DNA from: Porticoccus sp. W117
GTDB taxonomy: Bacteria > Pseudomonadota > Gammaproteobacteria > Pseudomonadales > Porticoccaceae
Assembly (NCBI RefSeq): GCF_030341905.1
Contig: NZ_JATAAF010000006.1
Location: 62,001-126,000 of the forward strand
Length of the DNA: 64,000 bases
Direction: 5' to 3'
A program made the translations under genes and the position numbers. A model generated the notes under the pieces. It saw only the letters and a list, made by a program, of their open reading frames with translations. It did no database searches and was not told where the DNA came from. Of this stretch, positions 42,512 through 52,428 are shown piece after piece; position 1 is the stretch's first letter; each line of letters opens with the position of its first letter.

Positions 42512-43720
42512 CTATAAAAGCTGAAACAACGACAACCCCTGCACCCTTACATAGGCCTGCTGGGCCGCCTGCAGGGCCACTTGCTGGAAGTTGAGTTCGC
42601 TGATCGCCTGGGCGACATCCAGGTCTTTGACCTCGGATTGCAGTTTTTGCAACTGCAACAGGCTGTCGTCATTGAGGTTTTGCTGGCTATCAACGGTATT
42701 GAGGCGCACACCAATACTTGTGCGTACCCTCAGAATATTCTCAACACTGTTGTCGATACTTTCCAGGGCTCGATTGATGGTGCTGTGAAACTGGGCTTGT
42801 TCGGCGCTGTTTTGGCCGGGTGACTCCAACGCCGCAATAGCTGAATCGACAATAGAGAACAGATCGTTGTTGCTGGCAGGTGTTGCGGTAAATACATCAC
42901 CATTAGCCGGGGTACCGGTAAAATCGATCTGAGCACCATTAAAGCTGATGCTGTCTCCCTGCTGGTAAGTGCCGGAAGCCACCACCCCGGCGCTGGAATC
43001 CACCACCTGATAGGTGATCGGATCAGTAGGCGTCGCCTGGGTGAAGGTCAGCGTGTAAGTATCGCGCACAAAACTGCTGGTACTGGTCAATTGCCCCACC
43101 ACTGCGGTACCGGTATTGGCGACATTGGGAGCAACCGTAAACTGGCCGTTGCCCTCGGGAATGCGCAACAGCAATTCGGCCCCTGAATCATTAATGGCTA
43201 CCTGGGAAGCAGGCCCAAGTTGCACCAGACGCTGTCCCTGATCACCGTTGTACTGCACGCTGCCACCGTTAAAGGTAAACGGCTGGGTATTTACCTGATA
43301 ACCAGCAAACAGGTAGTCGCCATTGGCATCGCGACTGTTGCCCAGCGCCAGCAGCTGCTGACGAATGCCTTTCAGCTCTGTGGCAATGCTTTGCCTGTCG
43401 GCATCCGAGAGCACATCGTTATTGCCCTGCACCAATAGCACACGTACCCGCTGTAGCTGACTGCCCATATTGGTGAGTACATTTTCTTCCAGTTGGAGCT
43501 GGGTTTTTGCTGCATTGCCATTGCGTTTGTATTGCTCAACAGTGGCAATCTGATCGGCAAAATCCAGAATCTGCACTGCACCGCTGGGGTCATCGGAAGG
43601 GGTATTGATACGCTGGCCAGTAGAAATCTGCAGCTGGGTTTTGCTGAGTTTGGCCTGCTGATCCAGGATGGCGTTAATGCCCTGCTGGAAAATCTGTGAT
43701 GTGGAGAGTCTCATGGACAC
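42512..43720 (-). CDS. flgL: Hook-filament junction protein FlgL (HAP3)
   Basis: A 402-residue protein with a flagellin-like N-terminus (MSMRLSTSQIFQQGINAILD, GQRINTPSDDPSGAVQILDF) and C-terminus (AISELNFQQVALQAAQQAYV). FlgL joins the hook to the filament together with FlgK. AAAGAGG is about 5 bp before the start. It follows flgK, with a 72-bp palindromic repeat between them. Confidence 0.94.
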   Translation of the reverse strand: MSMRLSTSQIFQQGINAILDQQAKLSKTQLQISTGQRINTPSDDPSGAVQILDFADQIATVEQYKRNGNAAKTQLQLEENVLTNMGSQLQRVRVLLVQGNNDVLSDADRQSIATELKGIRQQLLALGNSRDANGDYLFAGYQVNTQPFTFNGGSVQYNGDQGQRLVQLGPASQVAINDSGAELLLRIPEGNGQFTVAPNVANTGTAVVGQLTSTSSFVRDTYTLTFTQATPTDPITYQVVDSSAGVVASGTYQQGDSISFNGAQIDFTGTPANGDVFTATPASNNDLFSIVDSAIAALESPGQNSAEQAQFHSTINRALESIDNSVENILRVRTSIGVRLNTVDSQQNLNDDSLLQLQKLQSEVKDLDVAQAISELNFQQVALQAAQQAYVRVQGLSLFQLL

Positions 43721-43738
43721 CTCTTTTGATTTTTACCT

Positions 43739-43810
43739 GTCATCCTGAGCGCAGCGAAGGATCTCTGTGAGCCATCAAACGTCGAGATCCTTCGCTGTGC
43801 TCAGGATGAC
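43739..43810. repeat. Dispersed palindromic repeat, GTCATCCTGAGCGCAGCGAAG type
   Basis: GTCATCCTGAGCGCAGCGAA, GGATCTC and GAGATCC, TTCGCTGTGCTCAGGATGAC form a near-perfect palindrome between flgK and flgL. Confidence 0.9.
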
Positions 43811-43818
43811 AGTACTAT

Positions 43819-45747
43819 TTATCGTCGGGTTGCACTCAATAACGTATCGAACAACTGGCTGGCAGCGGAGATCATTTGCGCCGCCGCCTGGTAGGCCTGT
43901 TGGTAACGCAACAAATTGGCCGCTTCTTCATCCAGGTTCACCCCGGACACTCCTTGCACTTCCGCTTCGGTGTTATCCAACAATGCCTGTTCAGTGGCCA
44001 AACTGGATTGCGCCTGGCTGGTGCGCACACCAACAGTAGCGACCGTGCGCCCGTAAAGTTCAGAAAAACTGTTGGTACCGCCGTTGAGCAGGCGGGCATT
44101 TTGCAGCCCGGCGATAGAAAGCGCGTTGCTGTTATCCCCCACCGCGCCGCTGTTGTTCTGGATAGTCAGGGTGTCACCATCCTGAGGAGTACCGGAAACC
44201 GTAAAGCTGGCATCACCAAAACCACTAAAGGTAAAGGTTTTGCCACCACCCTCAGTGGCCGGATCGTATGCCAACGTGCCTCCGGGGCCACCGCTAACGG
44301 TAAAACCGGGTACACCTGCACCCAGGGCATCGGGATCAAAGGTCAAGGTAATCGGGCCAGCCAAAGGCAAGCTGCTGGCATCGCCCACGGTGACACGGCT
44401 GATGCTGGCATCACCGCTATTGCTGACGGTTGCCTGACCGCGTATCAGCCCAGCGGCAGCGAACTGCTCCGGGCGAGTGATCTGTACAGAAAAACGTGCT
44501 GCCGAGGCACCCACCGGGCGCAACAAAAACTCATCCCCGGCGGTGGGAGCACCGGTGCTGGATATGGTGACGCCATTGACGGTTTGCGGCAGGCTGGCAA
44601 ACGTTTGCACGCTGTTGTCCGCCAGGTTGCGCAGCTGCCACTGGGCGCCGTCATAGCTGAGGTTGTAATCCGTAGGCAGCAGCGCACCCACATCGTCGAT
44701 AGCCACGGTTACCGCCGCAGTGCCCAGGTTATTGCTGGAAGCTATCGTCTGGGGGGCAATGGGCGCGAAAAAGTCGCCCCCCACTTGGCCATTGAGATCA
44801 AGTCCGGAACGGTGTTGCTGGTTAACCAGATCCGTTATCCCCTGAACCAGCAGGCCAATTTCGGCGCGCACCGGATCCAATACCTGACGACGAAAATCAA
44901 GAACCCCTTGAATCTCTCCACCGCGAATCTGATTGCTGATCACATCGTTATTACCGGCAAGGCCGGCAAAGGTGACATCCAGACGATTGGGGTTGAGGGG
45001 GTCAAACTGCACATCCAGACGCTGCACCTGACCACCTACCACCAGAGGCTGGCCACTACCGATTAATACATTGAGAGAGCCATCACTCTGTTCGATGCTG
45101 GTAATGCCAATTTTTTCCGACAACCGGGAGAGCAGCTGATCGCGTTCATCCAACAAATCGTTGGGCGGATTGTTGGGGTTGCTGATCAGGGCCGCTGACA
45201 CCTCCAGGTTTACCTTGGCAATGGAATCTGCCAGCCCGTTGATCTCGGCAACTGTGGAACGCAGCTGCTGGTTGCTGGCGTTTTCAAGGGAATCCAGACT
45301 CTGATTGAGATAGCCCACGCGATTTTCCAGTGCCTGGGCACGCCCCAATAACACGCCACGGGCAGACAACGAGGTAGGGTCGTTGGCCACATCCTGCATG
45401 GCCTGAAAAAATGCCTGCACCGATACGTTGAGGCCACTGTCCTGATCCGCTACCAAATTGTCCAGCCGGGTGGCCAGATCGTGATAGGCGCTCAGGGAGT
45501 TGAACGACGATTGCCGCGACAATAATTCGCCACCGAGAAATTCGTCGTAGGCCCGGCGCACACTCTGTACATAGGTACCACTGCCGATAAAACTGTTGCC
45601 TTCCTGCTGGGGCAGGCGCGTGCCAAAGTTCACCTGCTGGCGACTGTAACCCGGTGTATTGGCGTTGGCGATATTGTGGCCGGTGGTGGTAATGGCACGC
45701 TGCAAGGAGTTCAGTGCGGAGATGCCAATTCCAAAAATATCTGCCAT
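43819..45747 (-). CDS. flgK: Hook-filament junction protein FlgK (HAP1)
   Basis: A 642-residue protein. The N-terminus ADIFGIGISALNSLQRAITT TGHNIANANTPGYSRQ is characteristic, as is the C-terminus GVNLDEEAANLLRYQQAYQA. The middle has a long variable domain, giving a size somewhat above the usual 545-550 residues of enteric FlgK and near the longer Pseudomonas forms. It starts 5 bp after flgJ. Confidence 0.95.
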   Translation of the reverse strand: MADIFGIGISALNSLQRAITTTGHNIANANTPGYSRQQVNFGTRLPQQEGNSFIGSGTYVQSVRRAYDEFLGGELLSRQSSFNSLSAYHDLATRLDNLVADQDSGLNVSVQAFFQAMQDVANDPTSLSARGVLLGRAQALENRVGYLNQSLDSLENASNQQLRSTVAEINGLADSIAKVNLEVSAALISNPNNPPNDLLDERDQLLSRLSEKIGITSIEQSDGSLNVLIGSGQPLVVGGQVQRLDVQFDPLNPNRLDVTFAGLAGNNDVISNQIRGGEIQGVLDFRRQVLDPVRAEIGLLVQGITDLVNQQHRSGLDLNGQVGGDFFAPIAPQTIASSNNLGTAAVTVAIDDVGALLPTDYNLSYDGAQWQLRNLADNSVQTFASLPQTVNGVTISSTGAPTAGDEFLLRPVGASAARFSVQITRPEQFAAAGLIRGQATVSNSGDASISRVTVGDASSLPLAGPITLTFDPDALGAGVPGFTVSGGPGGTLAYDPATEGGGKTFTFSGFGDASFTVSGTPQDGDTLTIQNNSGAVGDNSNALSIAGLQNARLLNGGTNSFSELYGRTVATVGVRTSQAQSSLATEQALLDNTEAEVQGVSGVNLDEEAANLLRYQQAYQAAAQMISAASQLFDTLLSATRR

Positions 45748-45752
45748 AACAA

Positions 45753-46733
45753 TTATCTCCCGACCGCAGCGGATTTGATTTGAGCGGTTTTCAATTCAAC
45801 GCCTTTCAGTTCACCAATTTGGCTGCGAAAGCTGTCACGCTGCATCAGTGCGGAAATTTTTTGCGCGTATTTGGGGTCGGTGGCATAGCCGTTGTCTTGC
45901 AGGGCCTGCACAAATTCCTCACCGTTGGTGGCTGCGCGGGCCTGCTGATAACGGGGCTTTTGCAGGAATTCCACGTAGTCATCGAACAGCTGTTCCAAAG
46001 ACTGATAGGCGCGGAAACTGGCGCGTTCTTTACTGGCAATACCGTCGCGGTATTCCAGAGTAACTTTGGTGGCCCGTTCTCCCTGCCATTGGTTGTCCGC
46101 TTTAATGCCAAACAGGTTAAGGCTGTTGCGGCCATCGGTATCGCGGATGGTGTATTTGCCCCAACCACTTTCCAGCGCGGCCTGTGCCACTAGCACCTCG
46201 GCTTCCACACCCAGTTTGTCTCCGGCCCGTTGGGCGTGGGGCCAAAGTGCCTGAACAAATTGCTGTGGGGTTTGCGGTTCAAAGTGTTCCACTGCAGGTC
46301 GCTGGGCAGGCTCATTGGCAGCAGCACCCAACGCAGCACGTTTTTTTTGCCAGGACTTACTCCAGGTTTGGGCCAATGGCTGCAACTCTTTACCTTCTGA
46401 CGCCTGCGGGCCAGCCAGCTGGCGTTCAATAATCTGCGCCAACCCGACACCGCCGCTTTGAGACAAGTGCAGGGATATCTGCTGGTCAAACATACTTTGG
46501 TGGAATTTCATTTCGTCGCTGCCAAACAGGCCGCCGTCTTCGGTGGCGTCGCGCATAGCCTTGGTCATCATCTGCACAAACAACGCCTCAAAGTGCTGAG
46601 CCACTTCTTTAAGAGCATCGGGATTATCTTGTGCCGCCTTGCCCTTCAGATTCGCCAGGGAGGAAAAGTCCGTCACTGCGGTGCCCGAAGCGCCCCGCAA
46701 CGGGCTGATCATTTGCGCCGCCTGCAATTCCAT
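45753..46733 (-). CDS. flgJ: Rod-specific muramidase / scaffold FlgJ
   Basis: A 326-residue protein with an N-terminal rod-assembly domain (LKEVAQHFEALFVQMMTKAM RDAT) and a C-terminal glucosaminidase domain with the catalytic Glu in AQAALESGWGKYTI. FlgJ opens the peptidoglycan for the rod. It overlaps flgI by one base. Both domains are complete. Confidence 0.94.
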   Translation of the reverse strand: MELQAAQMISPLRGASGTAVTDFSSLANLKGKAAQDNPDALKEVAQHFEALFVQMMTKAMRDATEDGGLFGSDEMKFHQSMFDQQISLHLSQSGGVGLAQIIERQLAGPQASEGKELQPLAQTWSKSWQKKRAALGAAANEPAQRPAVEHFEPQTPQQFVQALWPHAQRAGDKLGVEAEVLVAQAALESGWGKYTIRDTDGRNSLNLFGIKADNQWQGERATKVTLEYRDGIASKERASFRAYQSLEQLFDDYVEFLQKPRYQQARAATNGEEFVQALQDNGYATDPKYAQKISALMQRDSFRSQIGELKGVELKTAQIKSAAVGR

Positions 46734-47863
46734 CAGATAACCACCAGCTCGCCGCGCAAGGCACCGGCTTGTTTTAGTGCTTCCAGAATCGCCATCAGGT
46801 CGCCGGGGGCGGCACCTACCTGATTCAATGCGCGCACGATTTCGTCGACACTGGCGATACCTTCACCGTCTTCGCCAAGGGCAAACACCCGGGCATTTTC
46901 CTGGGTAATGGTGATATCGGAATCAGGAACAATCGCCGTATCGCCATTGCCAAACGGCTCCGGCTGAACAACATCAATATTCTCGGAAATGGTGACACTG
47001 AGATTGCCGTGGGCCACCGCAGCGGGAAGAATCTGCACACCGCTGCCCATCACAATGGTGCCGGTGCGGGCATTTACCACAATGCGAGCGGCAGCTTGCC
47101 CTGGGGTAAATTCCAGATTTTCCACCTCGGCAAAAAAGGCCACTTTCTGGGCCATATCCACCGGCGTATTCACTTTGATGGAAGATCCGTCCATAGGCGC
47201 CGCTGTACCGGGGCCAAAGCGGTGGTTGATCACATTGGAAAGGCGCTGAGCGGTGGTGAAGTCGTGCTGGTGAAGGTTGAGCACCAATTCACTGCCATTG
47301 GCAAAAGGCGTAGGCACACTGCGCTCTACAGTGGCACCGTTGGGAATACGACCGGAGCTGGGGATATTAACGGTAACCCGTGAACCATCGGCGCCCTCTG
47401 CACCAAAGCCCCCCACCACCAGGCTGCCTTGGGCCACTGCATACACCTGACCGTCGGCGCCCTTGAGAGGGGTCATCAACAAGCTGCCGCCGCGCAGGCT
47501 TTGGGCGTTGCCTACGGAAGACACGGTAACGTCAATATTTTGGCCACTCTTGGCAAAGGGTGGCAGATCCGCGTGCACCATTACGGCGGCAACATTTTTC
47601 AACTGGGGATTGATATTGGGCGGGATCACAACACCCAACTGGGCCAACAGGTTTTTCAGGCTTTGTACGGTGAACTGGGTTTGCGTGGTCTGGTCGCCGG
47701 TGCCGTCCAGGCCAACCACCAGGCCATAGCCAATCAGTTGGTTACTGCGCACTCCGGCGACGCTGGCAATGTCTTTTACCCGGTCGGCGCTGGCGGGCAG
47801 GGATACGCCAAAAGCAACTATCACTGCCACAAACGCTACCGTAATCCATTTGTTGATTGCCAT
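46733..47863 (-). CDS. flgI: Flagellar P-ring protein FlgI
   Basis: A 376-residue protein with a signal peptide ([26 protein letters not shown]) followed by the FlgI body: [27 protein letters not shown] early on, [20 protein letters not shown] and [20 protein letters not shown]. It forms the periplasmic P ring around the rod and needs FlgA for assembly. It starts 25 bp after flgH. Confidence 0.96.
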   Translation of the reverse strand: MAINKWITVAFVAVIVAFGVSLPASADRVKDIASVAGVRSNQLIGYGLVVGLDGTGDQTTQTQFTVQSLKNLLAQLGVVIPPNINPQLKNVAAVMVHADLPPFAKSGQNIDVTVSSVGNAQSLRGGSLLMTPLKGADGQVYAVAQGSLVVGGFGAEGADGSRVTVNIPSSGRIPNGATVERSVPTPFANGSELVLNLHQHDFTTAQRLSNVINHRFGPGTAAPMDGSSIKVNTPVDMAQKVAFFAEVENLEFTPGQAAARIVVNARTGTIVMGSGVQILPAAVAHGNLSVTISENIDVVQPEPFGNGDTAIVPDSDITITQENARVFALGEDGEGIASVDEIVRALNQVGAAPGDLMAILEALKQAGALRGELVVI

Positions 47864-47888
47864 TGCCTGTCACCTTTTTAAGCGGCCA

Positions 47889-48746
47889 TTAGAATGGCCA
47901 AAGCGGTCCCAGGAAGAATTTCGCCAGCCAGCCCATGCGGTTGGTGTCGGCCATCTGGCCCTTGCCGCTGTAGCTGATGCGCGCATTGGCCACTTTGGTG
48001 GACAGCACCATATTGTCACTGGTGATATCCACAGGTCTGACCATTCCCTCGATGCGCACGAACTCTTCCCCCTGGTTAATCTCGATCCACTTTTCACCGC
48101 GGATCACCAGGTTTCCATTAGGCAAGACCCGTGCCACCGTCACCGTAACGCTACCACTAAGACTGTTGCTTTGATTACTGCTGCCCTGACCGCTGAAGTC
48201 GTGTTGTGAGTCCAGATCCACCCCCAGATTGGTGCTGCCGGTAAGGCTTCGCCCCAACACGGATGGGTTGGTAAGGGTTGTACTGTTGGTGCGATCCAGG
48301 CTGGTGGCGCTGCTTTTCTCTGCTGACGTCTGCTCACTCAACAGCACCGTGATGGTATCCCCTACCCGGTGCGCTTTAACGTCCTCAAAAAACGCCAGCT
48401 CATAGCCGGACTGGTAAATAGAACCGTCTTGGGGCGCTGGCGCCAGGTATTCGTAGGGCACTTCGTTGTCGATGTAGTGATTGCCGTATTGTTGGGGGGC
48501 GGAGCTGCAGGCTGACAAGCCAACGACGGCAAGAGCGGCAAGTAATTGCCGGTAAAGACTTGGTCGCACGTCGCACGTCGCACGTCGCACGCTAAAACCA
48601 AGCACGTTGTACACAAATAGGCAGGGTTTCTTAGCTACAAAGCTCTTAACGCTAAAAACCTTCTTAATAAACACCGAGGTACGTTCGGCACTTAGCGTGC
48701 GACGTGCGACGTGCGACGTGCGACCCTGTAACAAACACTTCATCAT
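47889..48746 (-). CDS. flgH: Flagellar L-ring lipoprotein FlgH with an in-frame palindromic insertion near its start
   Basis: The mature part is a normal FlgH: lipobox VVGLSAC, then QDGSIYQSGYELAFFEDVKA HRVGD, and a C-terminal part with ANARISYSGKGQMADTNRMG WLAKFFLGP. The ATG at 48746 has GAGGG about 8 bp upstream, yet a 162-bp heptad palindrome (54 codons) lies in frame between it and the signal peptide. Removing it on paper gives MMKCLLQASLYRQLLAALAV followed by VGLSAC, a textbook lipoprotein signal. The protein is either made with a 54-residue insert, or restarts at GTG 48569 within the element. FlgH forms the outer-membrane L ring. Confidence 0.9.
   Translation of the reverse strand: MMKCLLQGRTSHVARRTLSAERTSVFIKKVFSVKSFVAKKPCLFVYNVLGFSVRRATCDVRPSLYRQLLAALAVVGLSACSSAPQQYGNHYIDNEVPYEYLAPAPQDGSIYQSGYELAFFEDVKAHRVGDTITVLLSEQTSAEKSSATSLDRTNSTTLTNPSVLGRSLTGSTNLGVDLDSQHDFSGQGSSNQSNSLSGSVTVTVARVLPNGNLVIRGEKWIEINQGEEFVRIEGMVRPVDITSDNMVLSTKVANARISYSGKGQMADTNRMGWLAKFFLGPLWPF
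48563..48724. repeat. Heptad palindrome 7, in frame inside flgH
   Basis: Arms 48563-48595 and 48692-48724 are perfect 33-bp inverted repeats, each with four tandem GTCGCAC units followed by GCTAA. The loop of 96 bp contains AGCTACAAAGCTC, shared with the flank of the fliF-fliH element. The whole element is 162 bp, a multiple of three, with no stop codon in the flgH frame. Confidence 0.92.
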
Positions 48747-48758
48747 TTCAGCCCTCGC

Positions 48759-49541
48759 TTATAGCTGCTGCGTCAGGTTCTGCAGCATCTGATCCGTGGT
48801 CGATATGGCTTTGGAATTCATCTCGTAGGTGCGCTGGGTTTCGATCATGCCCACCAACTCCTCCACCACATTGACATTGGAGCTTTCCAGAAAGCCCTGG
48901 GCCAGGGTGCCCAGGCCATTAGAGCCGGGGTTACCCACCTGGGCGTTACCGCTGGCGGTGGATTCCACATAGAGGTTTTGGCCGCGTGGCTCCAGGCCAG
49001 CCGGGTTGACGAAGTCGGCGATAGTCAGGGTACCCACCTGGGTCGAGGCACCATCCTCCGTGACCACAGAAACAATGCCATCGGCACCCACGGTCACCGA
49101 GCGGGCGTTTTGTGGAACGATAATAGTGGGCTGCAAGGCAAAACCGTTGGCAGTTACTATCTGCCCCTGAGCATCCAGTTGCAGGGAGCCGTCACGGGTG
49201 TAGGCCAGGGTGCCATCGGGCATGGTGATCTGCAGAAAGCCGCGGCCTTCAATAGCCAGGTCCAGAGGCTTTTGGGTATTGGTGAGATTGCCCTGGGTAA
49301 AGGTTTTTTCGGTGGCCACCACCCGCACCCCGGTGCCCACCATCATGCCGCTGGGCAGTACCGTATCCTGAGAGCTCTGGGCACCGACCTGACGCAAATT
49401 CTGGTAGAGCATATCCTCAAACACCGCGCGACCGCGCTTGTAACCTACGGTGCTGGCGTTGGCGAGGTTATTGGAAATGGTCGCCATCTTGGTTTGCTGG
49501 GCGTCCAGTCCGGTTTTGGAAATCCACAATGCCTGGTTCAT
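48759..49541 (-). CDS. flgG: Distal rod protein FlgG
   Basis: A 260-residue protein, the standard FlgG length, starting [36 protein letters not shown] and ending [21 protein letters not shown]. FlgG forms the distal rod. It follows flgF by 11 bp and precedes flgH by 12 bp. Confidence 0.96.
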   Translation of the reverse strand: MNQALWISKTGLDAQQTKMATISNNLANASTVGYKRGRAVFEDMLYQNLRQVGAQSSQDTVLPSGMMVGTGVRVVATEKTFTQGNLTNTQKPLDLAIEGRGFLQITMPDGTLAYTRDGSLQLDAQGQIVTANGFALQPTIIVPQNARSVTVGADGIVSVVTEDGASTQVGTLTIADFVNPAGLEPRGQNLYVESTASGNAQVGNPGSNGLGTLAQGFLESSNVNVVEELVGMIETQRTYEMNSKAISTTDQMLQNLTQQL

Positions 49542-49552
49542 GGTGCAGCCCT

Positions 49553-50290
49553 CTAGCTAACTTTCATCAGTTCCGCAGAGGCACGGTCGTTTTCCGAGGC
49601 CATCTGCATCAATTTGGTTTGGGTTTCAAAGGAGCGCGACAGCTCGATCATCTTCACCATGGAAGCCACCGCGTTGACGTTGCTGCCTTCCAGGGCGCCG
49701 GGAATCACCCGCACACTGGCATCCGGCACCAGCTCAATGCCATCTTTGTGACGCAGCAAACCGTCGAGGCCCTTTTGCAACTGGCTGGGGTCATCCACCC
49801 GCACCAGCTTGAGGCGATCCACCACCGACTGGGCCGTGGCGTCCTGCCCCAGGGGAACAATGGAAATAGTGCCGTCCGGGGCGATCTCCATACTGGCAAA
49901 AGGCGGAATCGCGATGGGGCCGTTGTCGCCCATAATCGGCTCGCCGGCGCCATTGGTCATGCGCCCAAAGGGATCGATCTGCAAATCGCCGCGACGAGTC
50001 ACCGCCTCACCGCCCTCCGGGGTTTGCACCACCAGCCAGCCACCGTCGTTGACAGCCACATCCAGATCCCGGCCGGTACTCTCGATGTGGGCGTTGCGAG
50101 TGTCTGCACCGGCGCCAGACAGCTGCACATAATTGCGGGTGCCGCTGGCGTTGGCTGCAGTGGTGCTGAGTGACGCCAAATCCGCCCGAAAGCCGGTGGT
50201 GGAGGCATTGGCCAGGTTACTGGTGGTGTGCACCTGCTCCCGAAGGGCGCTGTTAGCGCCACTCATAGCCACATATAGCAGACGATCCAT
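49553..50290 (-). CDS. flgF: Proximal rod protein FlgF
   Basis: A 245-residue protein starting [20 protein letters not shown], with the flagellar rod motif [14 protein letters not shown], and ending [26 protein letters not shown]. It forms part of the rod between FlgC and FlgG. A heptad palindrome separates it from flgE. Confidence 0.95.
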   Translation of the reverse strand: MDRLLYVAMSGANSALREQVHTTSNLANASTTGFRADLASLSTTAANASGTRNYVQLSGAGADTRNAHIESTGRDLDVAVNDGGWLVVQTPEGGEAVTRRGDLQIDPFGRMTNGAGEPIMGDNGPIAIPPFASMEIAPDGTISIVPLGQDATAQSVVDRLKLVRVDDPSQLQKGLDGLLRHKDGIELVPDASVRVIPGALEGSNVNAVASMVKMIELSRSFETQTKLMQMASENDRASAELMKVS

Positions 50291-50306
50291 TAGTTGCCCT
50301 CCGGGC

Positions 50307-50416
50307 GGGAGATGGGAGATGGGAGATGGGAGACGGGGTGGTTACCCGCACCTCCACAACTCTTGGCGAAGCCCATACTGGTTTTATCGTCTCTCATCTT
50401 TCGTCTCCCGTCTCAC
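50307..50416. repeat. Heptad palindrome 8, flgE/flgF junction
   Basis: Left arm 50307-50337: GGGAGAT three times, then GGGAGAC. Right arm 50388-50416: CGTCTCT, CATCTTT, CGTCTCC, CGTCTCA. It ends 4 bp from the flgE stop codon. Confidence 0.8.
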
Positions 50417-50420
50417 ATCA

Positions 50421-51686
50421 TTAACGAAGGTTAATGACCGCCTGCGTCACCGCATCTTCGGTCTGGATAACCTGGGCGTTGGCCTGGAAGTTGCGCTGGG
50501 CGACGATCATGGCCACCAGTTGCTCGGTGACTTCCACGTTGGAGTCTTCCAGAGCGCCGGACTGCAACACACCCAGGCCACCGTCACCGGCAGGGTTACG
50601 GGTGGGCGGGCCAGAGCTGAAGGTTTCTGTCCAGATGCTACCGCCCTGGGGCTGCAAGCCCTGGGTATTGGAGAAGCCCGCCAATACCACCTGCCCCAAA
50701 GCGCGGGACTGGCCATTGTTGTACTGGGCAAACACTACACCAGTGGGGTCAATCTCAACGCCCCGCAGCTGACCACTGGTGAAACCGTTCTGGTTGATAT
50801 TGCTGACCGCAAAGTTGCTACCAAACTGAGTAGTCTGGGACACATCTACGGTAAAGTTCTGGGCTAATGCACCGGATGGCGTGCCATCAGAATTGAGCGG
50901 CGCCCAACCGGTAATAGTCAGTGAAGTCACGCCACCGCTGGGATCCAAGGCACCTGCCTGATCAAATTGCAGGGTTTCCGGGCCGGAAGTGGAGACGCCA
51001 TCCACCAGTGTGTAAGCCTGCCACTGGTTAGCGGTAGCGGACTTGACGTAGTAGGTGCTGAGAATATGAGGGTTACCCAGGCTGTCGAATACAGTGGTAG
51101 AGGTGGAGTTGTTGTACATATCCGCTGTGGGCGCCGTAGGCGGTGTAGCGAAAGCGTCAAAAGGCCCACCCCAGGCAGTGACAGGTACCGACTCGCGAGA
51201 ATCCAGATTGGAGACAATCTCGGCCTGGGTAGTAGCCTGGGGTTCAATCAACCCGGTATCCAGTTGCAGATCACCAATGGACGGCAAAATAGCGCCGGCC
51301 GTATCTGACTGGAACGCTTGCAAGCGCAGGCCTTCGTTATTCACCACAAAGCCATCACGATCGATACCGAACTGACCGGCACGGGTAAATACTTCGGTAC
51401 CGGAGTCGTTGAGAATAAAAAAGCCGTTGCCGTTAATGGCCACATCCAGGGAATTTTCCGTAAAGCTGATATTGCCCTGTGTGAACTGTTGGCTGACCGC
51501 ACTGAGGCTAACACCGCGGCCAATGGCGTTTGAGCCAGAACCCAATAGTCCCGATGCGTAGAGATCGGAAAATTCCGCCCGCGACGTTTTAAAGCCAGTT
51601 GTAGCGCTGTTGGCGATGTTATTGCCAATCACCCCCAGCTCTGCGGACGCACTTTGTAAACCGGATACTGCGGTATCAAAGGCCAT
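50421..51686 (-). CDS. flgE: Flagellar hook protein FlgE
   Basis: A 421-residue protein with conserved ends: MAFDTAVSGLQSASAELGVI GNNIANSATTGFKTSR and QLVAMIVAQRNFQANAQVIQ. It builds the hook. The central region is Thr/Ser/Gly-rich. It starts 42 bp after flgD, and its stop codon abuts a heptad palindrome. Confidence 0.96.
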   Translation of the reverse strand: MAFDTAVSGLQSASAELGVIGNNIANSATTGFKTSRAEFSDLYASGLLGSGSNAIGRGVSLSAVSQQFTQGNISFTENSLDVAINGNGFFILNDSGTEVFTRAGQFGIDRDGFVVNNEGLRLQAFQSDTAGAILPSIGDLQLDTGLIEPQATTQAEIVSNLDSRESVPVTAWGGPFDAFATPPTAPTADMYNNSTSTTVFDSLGNPHILSTYYVKSATANQWQAYTLVDGVSTSGPETLQFDQAGALDPSGGVTSLTITGWAPLNSDGTPSGALAQNFTVDVSQTTQFGSNFAVSNINQNGFTSGQLRGVEIDPTGVVFAQYNNGQSRALGQVVLAGFSNTQGLQPQGGSIWTETFSSGPPTRNPAGDGGLGVLQSGALEDSNVEVTEQLVAMIVAQRNFQANAQVIQTEDAVTQAVINLR

Positions 51687-51728
51687 AACTTACTCTCCTG
51701 TTTTTATAGGATTCGTTGATTAGTACTG

Positions 51729-52415
51729 TTAGTAGAACTCGCGAACTTCAGACAGTCGCATGGTGGCGCCACCTTCCAGATTGAGCACCGGATCGCCGCT
51801 ACCACTGAGGGAAACACTGTCTATTTTTACTCGGGTAAAGGCGGGAACCGCCTCTGCCTGACCGTTGATGGTAGCGGTGGCGGTCACCTGGTAGGGGCCG
51901 GGATCAACCGTATCGCCATCCAGATTGGTACCATCCCAGGTAAAGGGCACCACCCCGCCGGACTGGGGCCCCAGCGGCACTCGCGCCACCAGATTGCCCG
52001 CCAGATCAGCCACCTCTACAGTCAAACCGTTAACCCCGGTGGGCAACTCCACCACGCCATTGAAATCACCACCTTCCGCCAGTGGTGCAATGTTGTAATT
52101 GGCGATCACATCCCGCCCCACCAGAGACGCCGCCTGCAACCCCTGATTGGCAGACAATGAGCCCACCAGACCACTCATGGAATTATTCAGCTCATCGATG
52201 CCCGACACGGTGCCAAACTGGGCTATCTGGGCGAGAAACTGGCTGCTGTCCTGGGGGTCTGTTGGGTCCTGATTTTCCAGTTGCGCCACCATCAGGCTGA
52301 GGAATTCTTCCACCCCCAGGTCGTTGGGGTCGTTACTGCCCCGCTGGCGAGCAGCGGCCAGGTTTTCCGCCGTGGAAACACCTGTAACACTGCTAAATGG
52401 ATTTTCTACCGGCAT
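51729..52415 (-). CDS. flgD: Hook cap protein FlgD
   Basis: A 228-residue protein with the FlgD N-terminal motif GVEEFLSLMVAQLENQDPTD PQDSSQFLAQIAQF and C-terminal FlgD Tudor/Ig-like domains (PLGPQSGGVVPFTWDGTNLD). It caps the growing hook and is replaced later by HAPs. It lies 13 bp after flgC. Confidence 0.95.
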   Translation of the reverse strand: MPVENPFSSVTGVSTAENLAAARQRGSNDPNDLGVEEFLSLMVAQLENQDPTDPQDSSQFLAQIAQFGTVSGIDELNNSMSGLVGSLSANQGLQAASLVGRDVIANYNIAPLAEGGDFNGVVELPTGVNGLTVEVADLAGNLVARVPLGPQSGGVVPFTWDGTNLDGDTVDPGPYQVTATATINGQAEAVPAFTRVKIDSVSLSGSGDPVLNLEGGATMRLSEVREFY

Positions 52416-52428
52416 GATCTGCTCCTGC

